This document shows positions 46,248 to 56,720 of a stretch of 64,000 nucleotides of DNA, one piece after another. The stretch's first letter is position 1. Each line of letters opens with the position of its first letter. The stretch comes from Xanthostigma xanthostigma (taxonomy: Eukaryota > Arthropoda > Insecta > Raphidioptera > Raphidiidae), in the NCBI GenBank assembly GCA_963575645.1, contig OY754464.1:1116001-1180000 (forward strand). The letters are read 5' to 3'. A model generated the notes under the pieces. The model was given only the letters and a program-made list of their open reading frames with translations. It was not told the origin of the DNA and searched no databases. A program made the translations under genes and the position numbers.

Positions 46248-46509
46248 GTCTACACCCGTGCGATGACGTCACAGACAAATCCTGCGCGCCGAACACGTAC
46301 AAACGTTGTGAGCTCAACAGTTGTTAACGCATTATATTAGTCTTGTAGTTATTAGCGATTCAAATCTGACGGTATTTTGTAATACTAGAAAATTCGACAA
46401 CGAGCGAATGGATGTTTTCATGCCAATATGATTGACAAAATGAATTGGCAGCCATTAAAAAGAAACACTGATTCAAATCCAAAAATAAGTACATAATTTT
46501 TCGTTCCAG

Positions 46510-46730
46510 TTTTATGCTGCGTATACATAAGGCACAGACAGGTGTCGCAGTTTTCCGTTTTGGTTCCAAAGGCTGCCATTTTGAGAAAAGCGAACTGGCT
46601 AGCAACGTTTTTCGGAGTATTGTCGTGCCTTGGTTTGGATCTCGTCGCCAATTTTCAATATCCCTTGGGAATACATTTGGTCGGAGCTATCACTTGTTTC
46701 ACGGCTGGATCAATTTACTTTTGTATGCAG
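46510..46730 (+). CDS. DRAM2-like protein, exon 3 (TM2-TM4)
   Basis: Acceptor ttccag, donor CAG|GTAATT; enters in phase 1 and leaves in phase 0. Encodes the rest of TM2 (LCCVYIRHRQV), a basic cytosolic loop (VPKAAILRKANW), TM3 with FGVLSCLGLDLVANFQ, and TM4 (LVGAITCFTAGSIYFCMQ). The LSCLGL-x-(I/L)VANFQ string is one of the most conserved parts of DRAM1/2. Two other frames here are open on both strands but lack family resemblance and are shadows. The preceding intron contains a hAT MITE with a perfect 8-bp duplication (45,717-46,247). Confidence 0.93.
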
Positions 46731-46810
46731 GTAATTCTGTCTACTAACTCAATAAAAACAATCATTGGGAAATTTATAAAAAGATGCCCGTCGAGAAAAA
46801 AGAGCTCTTT

Positions 46811-47199
46811 TAGAAAGAGACAGGGAAAAATGGCTTAATAGTTTCGTCTTCATTCTGCTCATTAGGCCCTACAAAGTTTTGAAATTAATATTTCAAACAT
46901 TTATTCAATGAATTATTAAACAAAATAATTTGGATATGTCAATTCTTTCGCGTTTTAGTTTTCAAAGTCAGAGAGAGAAAGACGTATCCAAAGAGAAAGA
47001 ATGAATTGGCTGACGTCTTATCTCTCTGACTTTGAAAACTTAAAAAGATAAAAACTGAAATTTTACTTAGAAAGCATTTTAAACAAATAAATCTTCACCA
47101 AAAATCTTCGTTTTTCACAATTTACACGCCACACTTTGAAGAGCCTAATGCACGTGACGAAGACGGAACTATTAAGCCATTTGTCTCTGTCTCTTTCTA
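46811..47199. mobile_element. Fold-back element in DRAM2-like intron 3
   Basis: Outer arms agaaagagacaggg / ctctgtctctttct with atggcttaatagttt and complement. Inner arms ttttcaaagtcagagaga / tctctctgactttgaaaa at about 46,960-47,041. Confidence 0.75.
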
Positions 47200-47361
47200 T
47201 CGGAACTTGGTCGGAGCAGGCCAAACTAGCAGTCCATCTATACAAGTCGTTGGTTGCTAACAAATACCTACCATAATGCAATCGTTTTTGGGCAGCAGAC
47301 TTTGGCCAGCGATAACATTGGTTGTCACTACCTTTTGACTCAATATTTTCATGAATTTCAG

Positions 47362-47500
47362 ACACTCTTCTCCGCTAACATGTGTCCGTACATTAACAGC
47401 CAGTTCATGGTGTACTTTCGAGGACTATTGTCGTTTTTAGCAATATTTTTAACTTGCACAACTATCTATCCTGGACATTTGTCTGTGCAACAGTTTAAAG
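47362..47500 (+). CDS. DRAM2-like protein, exon 4 (TM5)
   Basis: Acceptor atttcag at 47,355-47,361, donor AAAG|GTAATC; phase 0 in, phase 1 out. Encodes a short luminal segment with cysteine (TLFSANMCPYINSQF), then TM5 (FRGLLSFLAIFLTCTTIY) and PGHLSVQQFK. Hydropathy and position agree with DRAM2, where TM5 precedes the WxPEDxG luminal motif. A MITE begins only about 17 bases past the donor site, so the start of intron 4 is very tightly placed between gene and transposon. Confidence 0.85.
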
Positions 47501-47593
47501 GTAATCAAAAATAAAGATATAATACGCGCCACGAATCTAAAAAGTCACAAACAGCGCCGCAAAGGCACATTTTAGAGCCGTTGATACTATAGT

Positions 47594-48749
47594 ACGAGAG
47601 CCCACGACCAAAACCATGTATCATCGTTTTACGGCCAAAACCGTATGAAGTCGTTAGATTAGATGATCCTGAACCCTACTAGGTGAGGGGTAACGATCAG
47701 AAGTGTAGCAACTGCGTGGGAGGCCATTTCTGCTATGTCAAAAAAAATAGGCAGACAGTATTATCGTATTACGTCTGATATTGAAAATGTACATAGATTT
47801 TGTCATTTTATGACGAAAATGTTTGTTTTCAGACATTTTGCGCGTAGCATATGGCCTGAGCGCATTTTTGAAAATGTCAAAAAATTTAGCCGAACTGTAT
47901 TATAGCAACCCGGTTCAATTTTTTTTTAAACTTTTTGTATGGCTTCCGGGATTGCTAAAATACTGTTTTCAGACATTTCCGATGTCGCCTTGTGTGTGTG
48001 CAAAAAATTGCGAAATAAACAAATGGGGTGAAATGAAGGTGATGAATGGGGATATAAGAATTGTCGATGAAAAAATTAGAACTGGAAAATTACCGTTATA
48101 CAATTAAAACCAGGGACAACCCATAATTTTGCCGAAAATTTACTATGTAGAATGTAAATGTAATGTAAATGTTCGGATTATCGAAAAGTTGTCTGATTAG
48201 TAAGGTGCTACACTGAATTTGTCTGATATACATTTTTTCTATATCTGGACAACTTATTTTATCACGTCTAACAATTTTCAGACGAATTGCTATGTTACCG
48301 ATCGGTAAAATTTCTTAACGTTTTCAAAACGGTCTTAAAATTTAATGTGCTCACATTTTCTTCTGAAAAATGATTCTTTCGCATAAACTGACCCAAATTC
48401 ACTCGTGAAAAGGATTTTCAGACGTTTTGCTATGATACTTTTTTTTTGTCTCATTTCTAATTTTTTTAAGTGGTCTCCCGGGTACACGCTACGCTAGTAG
48501 CGTCTGAAAAACGTGTTTTCCATATCTTAGAGCTATCATTCAACTACATTCTGAAAATCAGACGGATTGCTATGATACAGTTTGGTAAAATTTATTGACA
48601 TTTTTGAAAATTTGGTTAGGTCTGACGATACACGGAAAATTTCTGATATTGCGATTTTCGGGTTCAGGATAATCGAATCTATCAATTTGATGCGGTTTTC
48701 GTCGTATTGCTATGAGACAAAAATTTTGGTCGTGGGCTCTCGTACTACT
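47594..48749. mobile_element. DNA transposon-like insertion with agtacgagagcccacgacca termini
   Basis: Terminal inverted repeats agtacgagagcccacgacca and its complement at 48,728-48,747. It carries no transposase frame. The host MITE has a short CTA-type duplication at the junctions. Its body is built of diverged 140-base units. Confidence 0.75.
47831..48712 (+). repeat. Diverged tandem units, about 140-bp period
   Basis: ttttcagac(g/a)(t/a/g)(a/t)ttgctatg-like boxes at about 47,831, 47,970, 48,278, 48,417 and 48,557, and a last gtattgctatgag at about 48,699. Spacings are 139-140 bases or about twice that. The frame 47,823-48,107 is a by-product. Confidence 0.65.
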
Positions 48750-49473
48750 ACCACCACCTCCCAGCTACCTGCACGGAACGTGCGCTCGTCGGTGCTTGGC
48801 CGTGATCGCTCGTTGCCTTTGTCATTTGTCGCTTTCCTGCTTTAAATTACAGTCGAGTACGCTATTGTCAAGTTGTTATTGTTATTTCAGTTTTGTTGAG
48901 TTGCGAGTTTGTAGTTTTTCAACAGACTGTACAAGGCCGTATTCGCATCTAACTTCCGAGCCTTTTAGATTCGTGGCGCGTATTATACAGTGTAAACTCT
49001 ATATGGCGAAAAAAAACGCCATCGCATCGCATTTTTAAAAATAAGTTTTCCGCACTTCAAACGGTTATATATGTTATTTAAAATAATAATTGTGTATTTC
49101 CAATGGATATTTTGCACATCGAGTTATCGTACTCTAACCTTTGTCGTGTTTTGCTATGCCAGTATTTTAATTGTATCTTTTTACAACAAACAAATGAACA
49201 CATTTCTAAGAAAAAATCCCATTGTTGGGATCTAAATAACGACGTATTGTTTTCGCTATTAAGAGTGGTTGTTACAGAGTGTTTCAATATATTGTGGACA
49301 ACAATGCAAATCAAACAAACCGTAGCAATTTTGTACGTTTTAAGGAGTTTTTCGTTAAATTGAAGTTCGATTTATAGAGTTTCGTTAAATAGAAGTTCGA
49401 TGTATAGAGTTTGCACTGTATTTGTTACTTTATTATTGTCTGAAAACAAGCATAATTTATTTCACTTGTACAG

Positions 49474-49637
49474 GTGAAAGCTTCAGACACTGGAAACCGG
49501 AAGACGGAGGCTGGGAGTGGCACTTGGTGAGCACCGCTTCTGAATGGCTACTGGCCATGACATACTGTGCCTCTTTATCAACATTTATAGGAGAATTCAG
49601 AAATATCCGCTTTCATTCTCCGGTCGTCGAGCTAACA
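49474..49637 (+). CDS. DRAM2-like protein, exon 5 (luminal WxPEDxGW motif, TM6)
   Basis: Acceptor ttgtacag, donor ACA|GTAAGT; phase 1 in (G|GT, Gly), phase 0 out. Encodes GESFRHWKPEDGGWEWHL (residues 186-203), then VSTASEWLLAMTYCASLSTFIGEF as TM6 and the start of the cytosolic tail. W-x-PED-x-G(W/Y) followed by (S/T)TAAEW is the conserved luminal-loop/TM6 signature of DRAM proteins, so this exon fixes the family assignment. Confidence 0.93.
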
Positions 49638-49715
49638 GTAAGTAAACTGTAAAGTCGTTGTCGTAACGGAGCCCCGCTAAATTATTTTTTTTACATAACC
49701 TAGAAATTTTATATT

Positions 49716-50034
49716 ATAATACGCGCCCCGGATCTAAAAGGCTCGGAAGTTAGTCACAAACAGCGTCGCGAAGGCACATTTTAAAGCCGTTGAGACTCCC
49801 ACCAGCTACCTGCACGGAACGTGCGCTCGTCGGTGATTGGCCGTGATCGCTCGTTGCCTTTGTCACTTGTCGCTTCCTGCTTTAAAGTACAGTCGAATAC
49901 GCTATTGTCAAGTTGTTATTGTTATTTTAGTTTTGTTGAGTGGCGAGTTTGTAGTTTTTCAACACACTGTACAAGCGCAAGCCCGCATTCGCATCTAACT
50001 TCCGAGCCTTTTAGTTTCGTGGCGCGTATTATAA
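49716..50034. mobile_element. ACGCGCC-family MITE, copy 4
   Basis: Left tataatacgcgccccggatc, right agtttcgtggcgcgtattata region. Complete, 319 bases. It fills most of intron 5 of the DRAM2-like gene, ending 43 bases before exon 6. Confidence 0.88.
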
Positions 50035-50077
50035 AACTGGTCAGTAATGATCTATGAATAATTTTTTTATGTTACAG

Positions 50078-50173
50078 CTTTATGACGTCGAATCTACAAT
50101 TGACAGAAAAAGGAGAAAAGTAATGGTACACAGAACTTCACAAAATATACAAGAAATTATTGTGCATATCTGA
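50078..50173 (+). CDS. DRAM2-like protein, exon 6 (C-terminal tail, stop)
   Basis: Acceptor gttacag in phase 0, then LYDVESTIDRKRRKV and a short polar tail ending at TGA 50,171-50,173. The LYD start matches the LTLYDT segment of human DRAM2. The tail is shorter than or similar to that of vertebrate homologues and lacks a recognisable sorting motif. A MITE of the ACGCGCC family ends 43 bases before this exon, so the branch-point region may lie in or beside transposon sequence. Confidence 0.85.
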   Translation, partial: LYDVESTIDRKRRKVMVHRTSQNIQEIIVHI

Positions 50174-50323
50174 ACTCTCAAGTACAAACTGCCAAGAATA
50201 GAAAATATTATTAATTCAGATTATATTTCAACCTATTACCTAATATTTGTAAATAGAATTTAAATTATAGAACATTATCGTGAAACGTATTATACCAATT
50301 ATAACTATAAATCATTTAAATGT

Positions 50324-50329
50324 AATAAA
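50324..50329 (+). terminator. Poly(A) signal of the DRAM2-like gene
   Basis: AATAAA about 150 bases after the stop codon, just before a long G run. It is the first canonical hexamer downstream of the stop. Confidence 0.5.
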
Positions 50330-50770
50330 ATTCCACGGGGGGGGGGGGGCAGGTGATCAGCCACCGCGAAGTTTCAATTTTGGTAATCCGATTAGAGAAC
50401 CCCCAAAACACACCCCTGCGTACGGCCTTGTGTCATACCACAACAACAACAATAATGTTTGAGATTGAAATCAAGTGGCAAGAGTGGTATCATTGATAAA
50501 AATAATAATGGTGATGAATTTTAGATAACCTCAAAAATAAATACATATTATGTGCTGAACATAACATTGAAAAAAATAGTGATTGTGATAAAAAAATTGT
50601 TATAAATTGTTATGAAAAGCGGTTGTACACTAAAATGAATCAAAATAAACTTGGGAAAACTTAAAAGTTCTACTGATATAATTTAGTTACTTACTGTTTT
50701 ATTCAGCCCAATTCAGTTGGTAATACTGTAGATTTTATCGAATAAGCATCCTATTCGGAACTCAAATAAA

Positions 50771-50986
50771 TGGTGAGACCTCTGGTGAGAAATGCGCCGA
50801 ACTGTCCTAAGGGGGGGTTTTTGACAGGTAAACATTGAATTAAAAAACCATAATGGAGGCTAACCTAGGCTCCATCATGCTTTTCTAAATCAATGCTAGC
50901 CTCCATATGCTTTTCTTAATCAATGTTTACCTGTCAAAAACCCCCCTTAGGACAGTTCGGCGCATTTCTCACCAGAGGTCTCGCCA
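50771..50986. repeat. Inverted repeat with about 60-80-bp arms
   Basis: Arms tggtgagacctctggtgaga ... gacaggtaaacattga and complement, with a loop of about 60 bases containing another small inverted pair (ggaggctaacctaggctcca). Confidence 0.85.
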
Positions 50987-51245
50987 ATCCTTTGGGTTCC
51001 GAACCTAAAAGCCGTGAGTGTCAACCCGCTGCTTTGGGTTATACATCCTTAAAAACACAATCTGTAAAAATTGCCGTTAACAGAGGAAAAAAATCAAACA
51101 TATTCTTGAAAAATATTAATTTATATTTTTAAAATGTTTTTAAGACTTGTTTTATAATGCACACTAAAGTAATATCTAACAAATTCAGTCAACTAACATT
51201 AAATGAACACGCCAGTGTCAATTGGTGAGCTGCTGTGAATACAAT

Positions 51246-51753
51246 AATAGTATATTGTGCGACTAGTGAGAGAAGGAGAAGATGCCATGAGCGTGAAATT
51301 TGCCGCACGAGCGTAGCAACTGCAGTAACACGCGAGTGGAATATTCTCCTTCGATCAATGGTCGCACTTAATACTTTATTCAACTAGCACGAGTAATATG
51401 TAATCGGGGCCCTGATAAAAGAGGGAAAAATAATAAATCACTTCATTGATTGACGTACCCACCGCCCTCGATGCACACAAGATGGCCCTGACTTTCGCTG
51501 AATTGCGATGCTGTTTTCATATATATAAATCGCTACCGCATCCTATTGGTTCAGAAATTATGCAGTAATAATTTATTACCGTACAGTTTCGGCTCGCTAC
51601 CGCGTTCCTATTGGTCCAGAAACTATGCAGTAATACATTACCGTACAGTTTCGGCTCATTATTAGCACTCTACGCATCAACATGAAGTAATTTATTATTT
51701 CTCCCGAATTTAGCAGGGTCCCGAAATTATATATTACTCACGCGTGTTGAATA
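51246..51753. repeat. Dispersed repeat, copy 2 of an inverted pair
   Basis: Reverse complement of 3,954-4,456, with substitutions and a local duplication of the ctaccgcgttcctattggtc block. Both copies end in acgcgtgttgaata-type sequence. Confidence 0.75.
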
Positions 51754-51759
51754 AAAAAA

Positions 51760-53285
51760 ATTTAATCATTAATAATTTGCATCAACTAGTTAGTAAGCGA
51801 TGATGAGTTATTCAAAAAAGAGCATAAAAAACATCCGAGAAACAAAATCGCGCGACCTTTAAAACGCACATCGCTTGTTTTTTTGACTTATATTAATTAA
51901 GTGATATTTTTTCTTAAGAATATTTGTTTTTTTAATTATTTCTGTATACGGTAAAGACACCAGTTTCCTAAAAGTACAACCCTGTGGTCCACAATTTTTA
52001 TATTAATAGAATATATTGCAAGGCTCGACTTATTATGGTTCCGCCTATCAAAATTCGATAATTTTGAACAGTGTTCACCATTTTTTACATATAAACAAAT
52101 TATCAAATAAACCAAATATTTCGTGCTTACTTCCTTCCTCTTATAATAATTGCAAATAAGAATTTAAAAAATTTAACCATTTCAAAGTAGTTTAGGTGCC
52201 AAAGCTGGACCTAGTCAGCGCATCACTTTCGCGAATAAAGAGAGGCATGTTTATGGAAAGAGATGTACTATATACATGCTGCTCAGCTGTCTAGCGATGA
52301 CGTATCTCCATAGCGGAATTATCATATGTTTTAAAAAAATTACATTGAAAAATACACTCTTGGGAATTTTATTCTTGTAGAAAATGATCCAAAAATGTTC
52401 TCAAAAAAATAGTTTTATTATTTATTTGTAACGTGGATACCAACCCTTATTGCCAAATAAAATAAAAATTAAAAGGAATTTGCTCATTTTGATTAAGAAA
52501 TAATCTTTTAGTTTAGAGAATTGGCTATTTGTCGCCAAGATAAATCTCTTTATACCCACAGAGTAAGTATATTATTGGAAAAACATGAAACCAAAAATTT
52601 AAATAATAACGGGTTTTTTCTTTATTATAAAATATGTCATGCATTTATATTCTATTAGTATAATATTTACTGTCGAGCAACCTATCTTATCTATTGACAA
52701 TGCCAACAATAAATGCAAACGTGGTCAGCCCCATATAAGTGGTCGGAAGTCGGAAGCCAATGCCTTTATGTTATCTACACAGTAGATAATATACAGAGTA
52801 GTGATGTAACGAATATCAATTTTCAGTAGTTTTCAAATTTGGCGCCATTTGTCCAAGGTTAAAATTTGACAGCTGATTGGTCGCAAGTCGCACGCACAGA
52901 TTTATTGTGGTTCTGGGTACTAGATTGATTATTAATATATTAATTGTCTAATGTTAAAAGGCTGATAAAATAATTGCAAGGTTACCTTAGCGAACAAACT
53001 AAAGTTATTTTTTTTTTTAAAGGAGTAAGAAAAACATTTGTCTAATGAAAGTATAAGTACTAAGAAATTAACAGTTTTTGTCTTATTTAATACCTACTAT
53101 TTTCACATTGAAAAAAAAAAATTACTTTTCAGATACGAATGAATTTTGTGAATGATAATGTCAATAAAAAATATGCGGAAATTCATTACATCACTAATAA
53201 AGACTGAGTATTTATACACTTTTATACGAACTCGTGAATTTAAAAATATCTAAACATATGAAACAATATCAATTCCTTTAATATC
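51760..53285. other. AT-rich stretch without a gene
   Basis: No coding frames of note and no recognisable repeat except a short GC-moderate patch at 52,830-52,920. Confidence 0.4.
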
Positions 53286-53301
53286 TTAATTTAATTAAGA
53301 T

Positions 53302-53540
53302 ATAAGTAAATAAAATTGTCGACCAATTTTTCTCAGACCATATATTGACAAAAAATAATAAAAATATAAATCAATATAACACAAGATGACGTTTCGAAGA
53401 AGATCCAAATCCGGATCGAAACGTCATCTTGTGTTATATTGATTTATATTTTTATTATTTTTTGTCAATATATGGTCTGAGAAAAATTGGTCGACAATTT
53501 TATTTACTTGAAGAGTTCTATTCAGACGTTAATCAAAGAT
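53302..53540. mobile_element. Hairpin element with 12-bp flanking duplication, copy 2
   Basis: Flanked by tttaattaagat (53,290-53,301 and 53,541-53,552). Arms with aaataaaattgtcgaccaat pair with their complement, meeting at cgtttcgaagaagatccaaatc. A one-sided tail (gttctattcagacgttaatc) is at the right. Confidence 0.88.
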
Positions 53541-53984
53541 TTTAATTAAGATTTAATAATAATAATATAATGTGTTACTGAAAGCTTGTAATGCTTGTAT
53601 GATTCAAGCATATTTTGTAAAGACTAGACATTTTATATAATGCCTAATATACTTGGCAACTTTCAACCAAATTTCGATGTTCAATAATGTGTAATATTGA
53701 AAAATTCAAAATACGTACAAAAATTTGTAATATTAATACAAAAAAATGTTACAAATAAAAAAAAACTGCCAATAATAAAAGTAGAAAATATTTGCAAAAT
53801 TCCTATAACTTCTACCCGACTTAAAAAACAGAAGTCACGTTTTTTTTATGTTTTTAAAAAGACAACCGAAGTAGATTCTCTCGAAAATGTTGCATTACCG
53901 ACCCCCAAGTCATTCCAAATTAGTCATAGTTTCTTCTCCCGATAGGAATACGAGCAATTCACCATGATAAGCCATATACTTTTA

Positions 53985-54370
53985 TTCTATACTGAGCATA
54001 GGAATAAAATCGCAATTGAACTATTAGGGTGCAAACGTATACTTCTGTCTTTTTTTACGCCGTAAGCACTGGCGTATCCAGGAGGGCAAAACAAGCACGG
54101 GGGACCCGGCTTAAGAAATTTCTAATTTGCCCCCTCCTTGGCCAAAAGCTGGGTACGCCTATGTTAACGTCATAGAAAAAGACAAAGTTTTTGAAACAGA
54201 GATACTTTATTCAGATTGAATGCAAGTACATCAACCAATCCAGTTATCGGAGAAATCAGGGAATTACATCGAAGAAAGAGACGCAGACATATTTTCGATA
54301 CACTTTGTTGCGTTCACTCACCGCATATTGAGTAGGTAGGCGATGATTCATAAAGTTAATTAATAGATAT
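53985..54370 (+). repeat. Dispersed repeat, copy of 63,420-63,832 (inverted)
   Basis: Shares gttcaatgcaa-type blocks: attgaatgcaagtacatcaa, gaaagagacgcagacatatt and tactcaat(g/a)(t)gcgg (complement). The two copies do not keep a common reading frame, so it is not coding. Confidence 0.7.
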
Positions 54371-54696
54371 ATGATATAAGCAGTCAGTAACATAATATAA
54401 TATGTAGAGTAACTAGACTTTTTATAAGTTCAAATACAAAGAAATTAATTATTTAAACACAAACTATAGCTACAAATTAATGATAAACATTATTTAAAGA
54501 GCTGTCACACTCAAAGAAAAACCCCGCTGCTACATTTAAAAAAAGCTTACTTATCAGAAAATAATTCTAAAAAAATATTAATAATTATTGTTTTCTACAC
54601 CCATTAAATAATCGGCCCTATTTTCATTCAAATCCTATAAAAAATTATCTACACCAAACTGTCAATGAAATGTTCTTGATTTTCGGACGTTGTGGG

Positions 54697-54954
54697 CAGC
54701 CCCGGATTTGGGGGGGGGGCAAACCGGGGCACCCGCCCCGGGCGGCAGTTTTAGAGGACGTCAAAACCACATCTAATCTGTCCTTTTTCCGATTTACTCT
54801 ATCTGCTTGTTTTCTGACGGTTTCCCGTTTACGAAAAATACCAATCATTATATATTTATGAGTTTTTTTAACTAATTTATCTCAAAAGCTGGAGAGAGGG
54901 GGCGCCATTATCAAGTTTCTGCCCCGGTTCGAAAAAATTGTAGATCCGGCGCTG
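54697..54954. mobile_element. hAT-like MITE with cag(c)cccggat termini
   Basis: Left cagccccggatttggggg, right gtagatccggcgctg; flanks gttgtggg and attgtagg agree at 6 of 8 positions, as an old 8-bp duplication would. The interior has a G run and ggcggcagttttagagga. Open frames on both strands are by-products. Confidence 0.6.
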
Positions 54955-55019
54955 ATTGTAGGTCGCGCTCCAATCAAGCCACGAATCTAGCGACAAAACA
55001 AGTTCGTGTTCATCGGCCT

Positions 55020-55960
55020 TTGGCCATGCATATTGCATACACCTAAAACAGCTTATGGTGGTGATAATTATTTGAGAATTTTATATGTCGACATCGACTT
55101 GTTGAACTGTGTCAAAAATATGAACCTTATAGATTACGCGGTTCAACCATTTAAAGAAAAAACTTCAACAACAAAATGAAAATATCAATGCTATTTACTT
55201 GAAAATCTAATAAATTGCAAATTTAAGGCTTTATATTGTTTAATAATTTTAAGTATTTCATTTAGAATTTAATCTATGTTTTTTAATAGGTTCACTTATA
55301 ACGTACACTAATTTATTGCTTGATAACATTATTAGGCAACAAGTTCAGAGATTCTAAACATTTTACATATTTTGTTGTGGATTACATACAAATCTCAAAA
55401 GTACAAAAGCACTTCTGAAAATAAACTACTTATAAAAAAAACCTTGTGAAACCAAAATTAAATACATATTATACGTTATACACATAAAAAAAAAACGATT
55501 TTTCACAAAAATTCGTGACCATGTTAAACCAAAAAAGAAAAATATTCTTGAAAACATTAATTGTAAAAAAATATTAAATGTTTCAAATAGACATAAGAAC
55601 TTTATATTTTGTAATTCAGGTTAGTAAAATTCTTGAACCTGACCACAGACCTTTGACTATTTAGAAATGGACCAGCAACGCTAGCTTCACACTTGCTACT
55701 CAGACCTCTAGCGACACGATGTTCCAGTGGCAGCCAAGCTAAGAACTAAAACTTTTAAATATAATGGCGTTGCTATGGAAAAACCATGTAACCAGCGGTT
55801 CGTAATTATAGTCTGTTTCTTTTTAATGTAAGAGAACATTATGTCAATTTTTGAAACGCCAAATTATCATCATTTTTGATAAATGCAATTTTTAACTAAC
55901 AAACTCAATTACAACAAAACAGCAACCAAAATAACCAGATGTGATATACTTATCTCGGGG
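55020..55960. other. AT-rich stretch without a gene
   Basis: Nothing recognisable beyond a short ggccg-type MITE end at 54,957-55,020. Confidence 0.4.
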
Positions 55961-55963
55961 AAA

Positions 55964-56184
55964 AATTGGTTGTGTGTAAAGTCGGTTTACGGACGATAGT
56001 TTTACGTGATAACGTATTCCGCTCGAATAAAATACATAACCTAAATTTTAGTAGCTGTCAAACTTGGGCCGATCGTGCGCGGAACGTGACACATTTCGGA
56101 ACGTGACACTTTTTCGTGCATGCAGCCAGTGTTTCATCAATGTATTTCATCAATTTATAAGACGTTATTATCACGTCAAAAAAC
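55964..56184. mobile_element. MITE with acgtgataacgt termini, short copy 2
   Basis: aattggttgtgtgtaaagtc at the left, gttattatcacgtcaaaaaa at the right; the same family as 34,211-34,430. Confidence 0.8.
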
Positions 56185-56604
56185 GGATTACACAATTTTA
56201 TAACTCCCGCTTTTTTGGAACTAGCTGTCCATTTCTATTAAATAGTCAAAGTCACAGAGTATATTATTATGAGTTAAACTTAGTACTATATAGGTACGCT
56301 AGGAAAGTATCTTTGACATGCGATCTTTGCGCCATCTCGTGTTTGATTTTTTAAAATCCGGTTCACTCAAAACTTACAAACCCATGGAAACCAGCGTTAT
56401 TGTTAATTATAAAAAAATATTTACGCACAATGTCAGTAAAAAAACTACATAAATGATATACATTTTTTATTTCAAAATTGTTATATCTTATTTTTGTTAA
56501 AAAAATAACAAATATGATATTTTTCATGTATTTAATAAAGATTACAGACGTAAAATAGAATTTAATTACCCTTGACGACGTACTGCTGTAGTTCATTTTT
56601 TTAC

Positions 56605-56720
56605 CTCTCTAATTCATAAGAAAATCCAGGAAAACGGTGGAATTGTAATTCTGGATGTTTAGTTGGTGTATCTTTACAATCAACAACACAGCACTTCCGA
56701 TTTGATAGCTTTTTACCCAT
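56605..56720 (-). CDS. THAP-domain protein, first coding exon (partial)
   Basis: Reads left from ATG 56,720: MGKKLSNRKCCVVDCKDTPT..., then LQFHRFPGFSYELE plus AG, ending at donor AG|GTAAAA. C10/C11-x-C15 followed by F-H-R-F-P matches the first half of the THAP zinc finger (C-x2-4-C ... F-H-x-F-P). Family knowledge: THAP is a C2CH DNA-binding domain of metazoan transcription regulators and P-element-type transposases. The rest of the domain (W, C-x2-H, AVPTIF) would be in a downstream exon. I could not find it in 50,300-56,600, so this could be a gene with a long intron, an orphan exon or a remnant of a transposase-like gene. A different minus-strand frame overlapping it is a shadow. Confidence 0.7.

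Larger units (their letters stand above)
47517..48988. mobile_element. ACGCGCC-family MITE, copy 3, split by a 1.15-kb insertion
   Basis: Ends tataatacgcgccacgaatc and gattcgtggcgcgtattata. The MITE body is cut at about 47,594 and resumes at about 48,750. It starts 17 bases inside intron 4 of the DRAM2-like gene. Confidence 0.85.

Noticed and set aside
47823..48107. 94-codon frame between DRAM2-like exons 4 and 5
   Set aside because: Lies within the 140-base repeat body of a nested transposon; the phase and content do not fit the DRAM family.
54645..54861. Overlapping frames on both strands near a G-rich patch
   Set aside because: They lie inside a hAT-like MITE and follow its GC-rich ends; no domain recognised.
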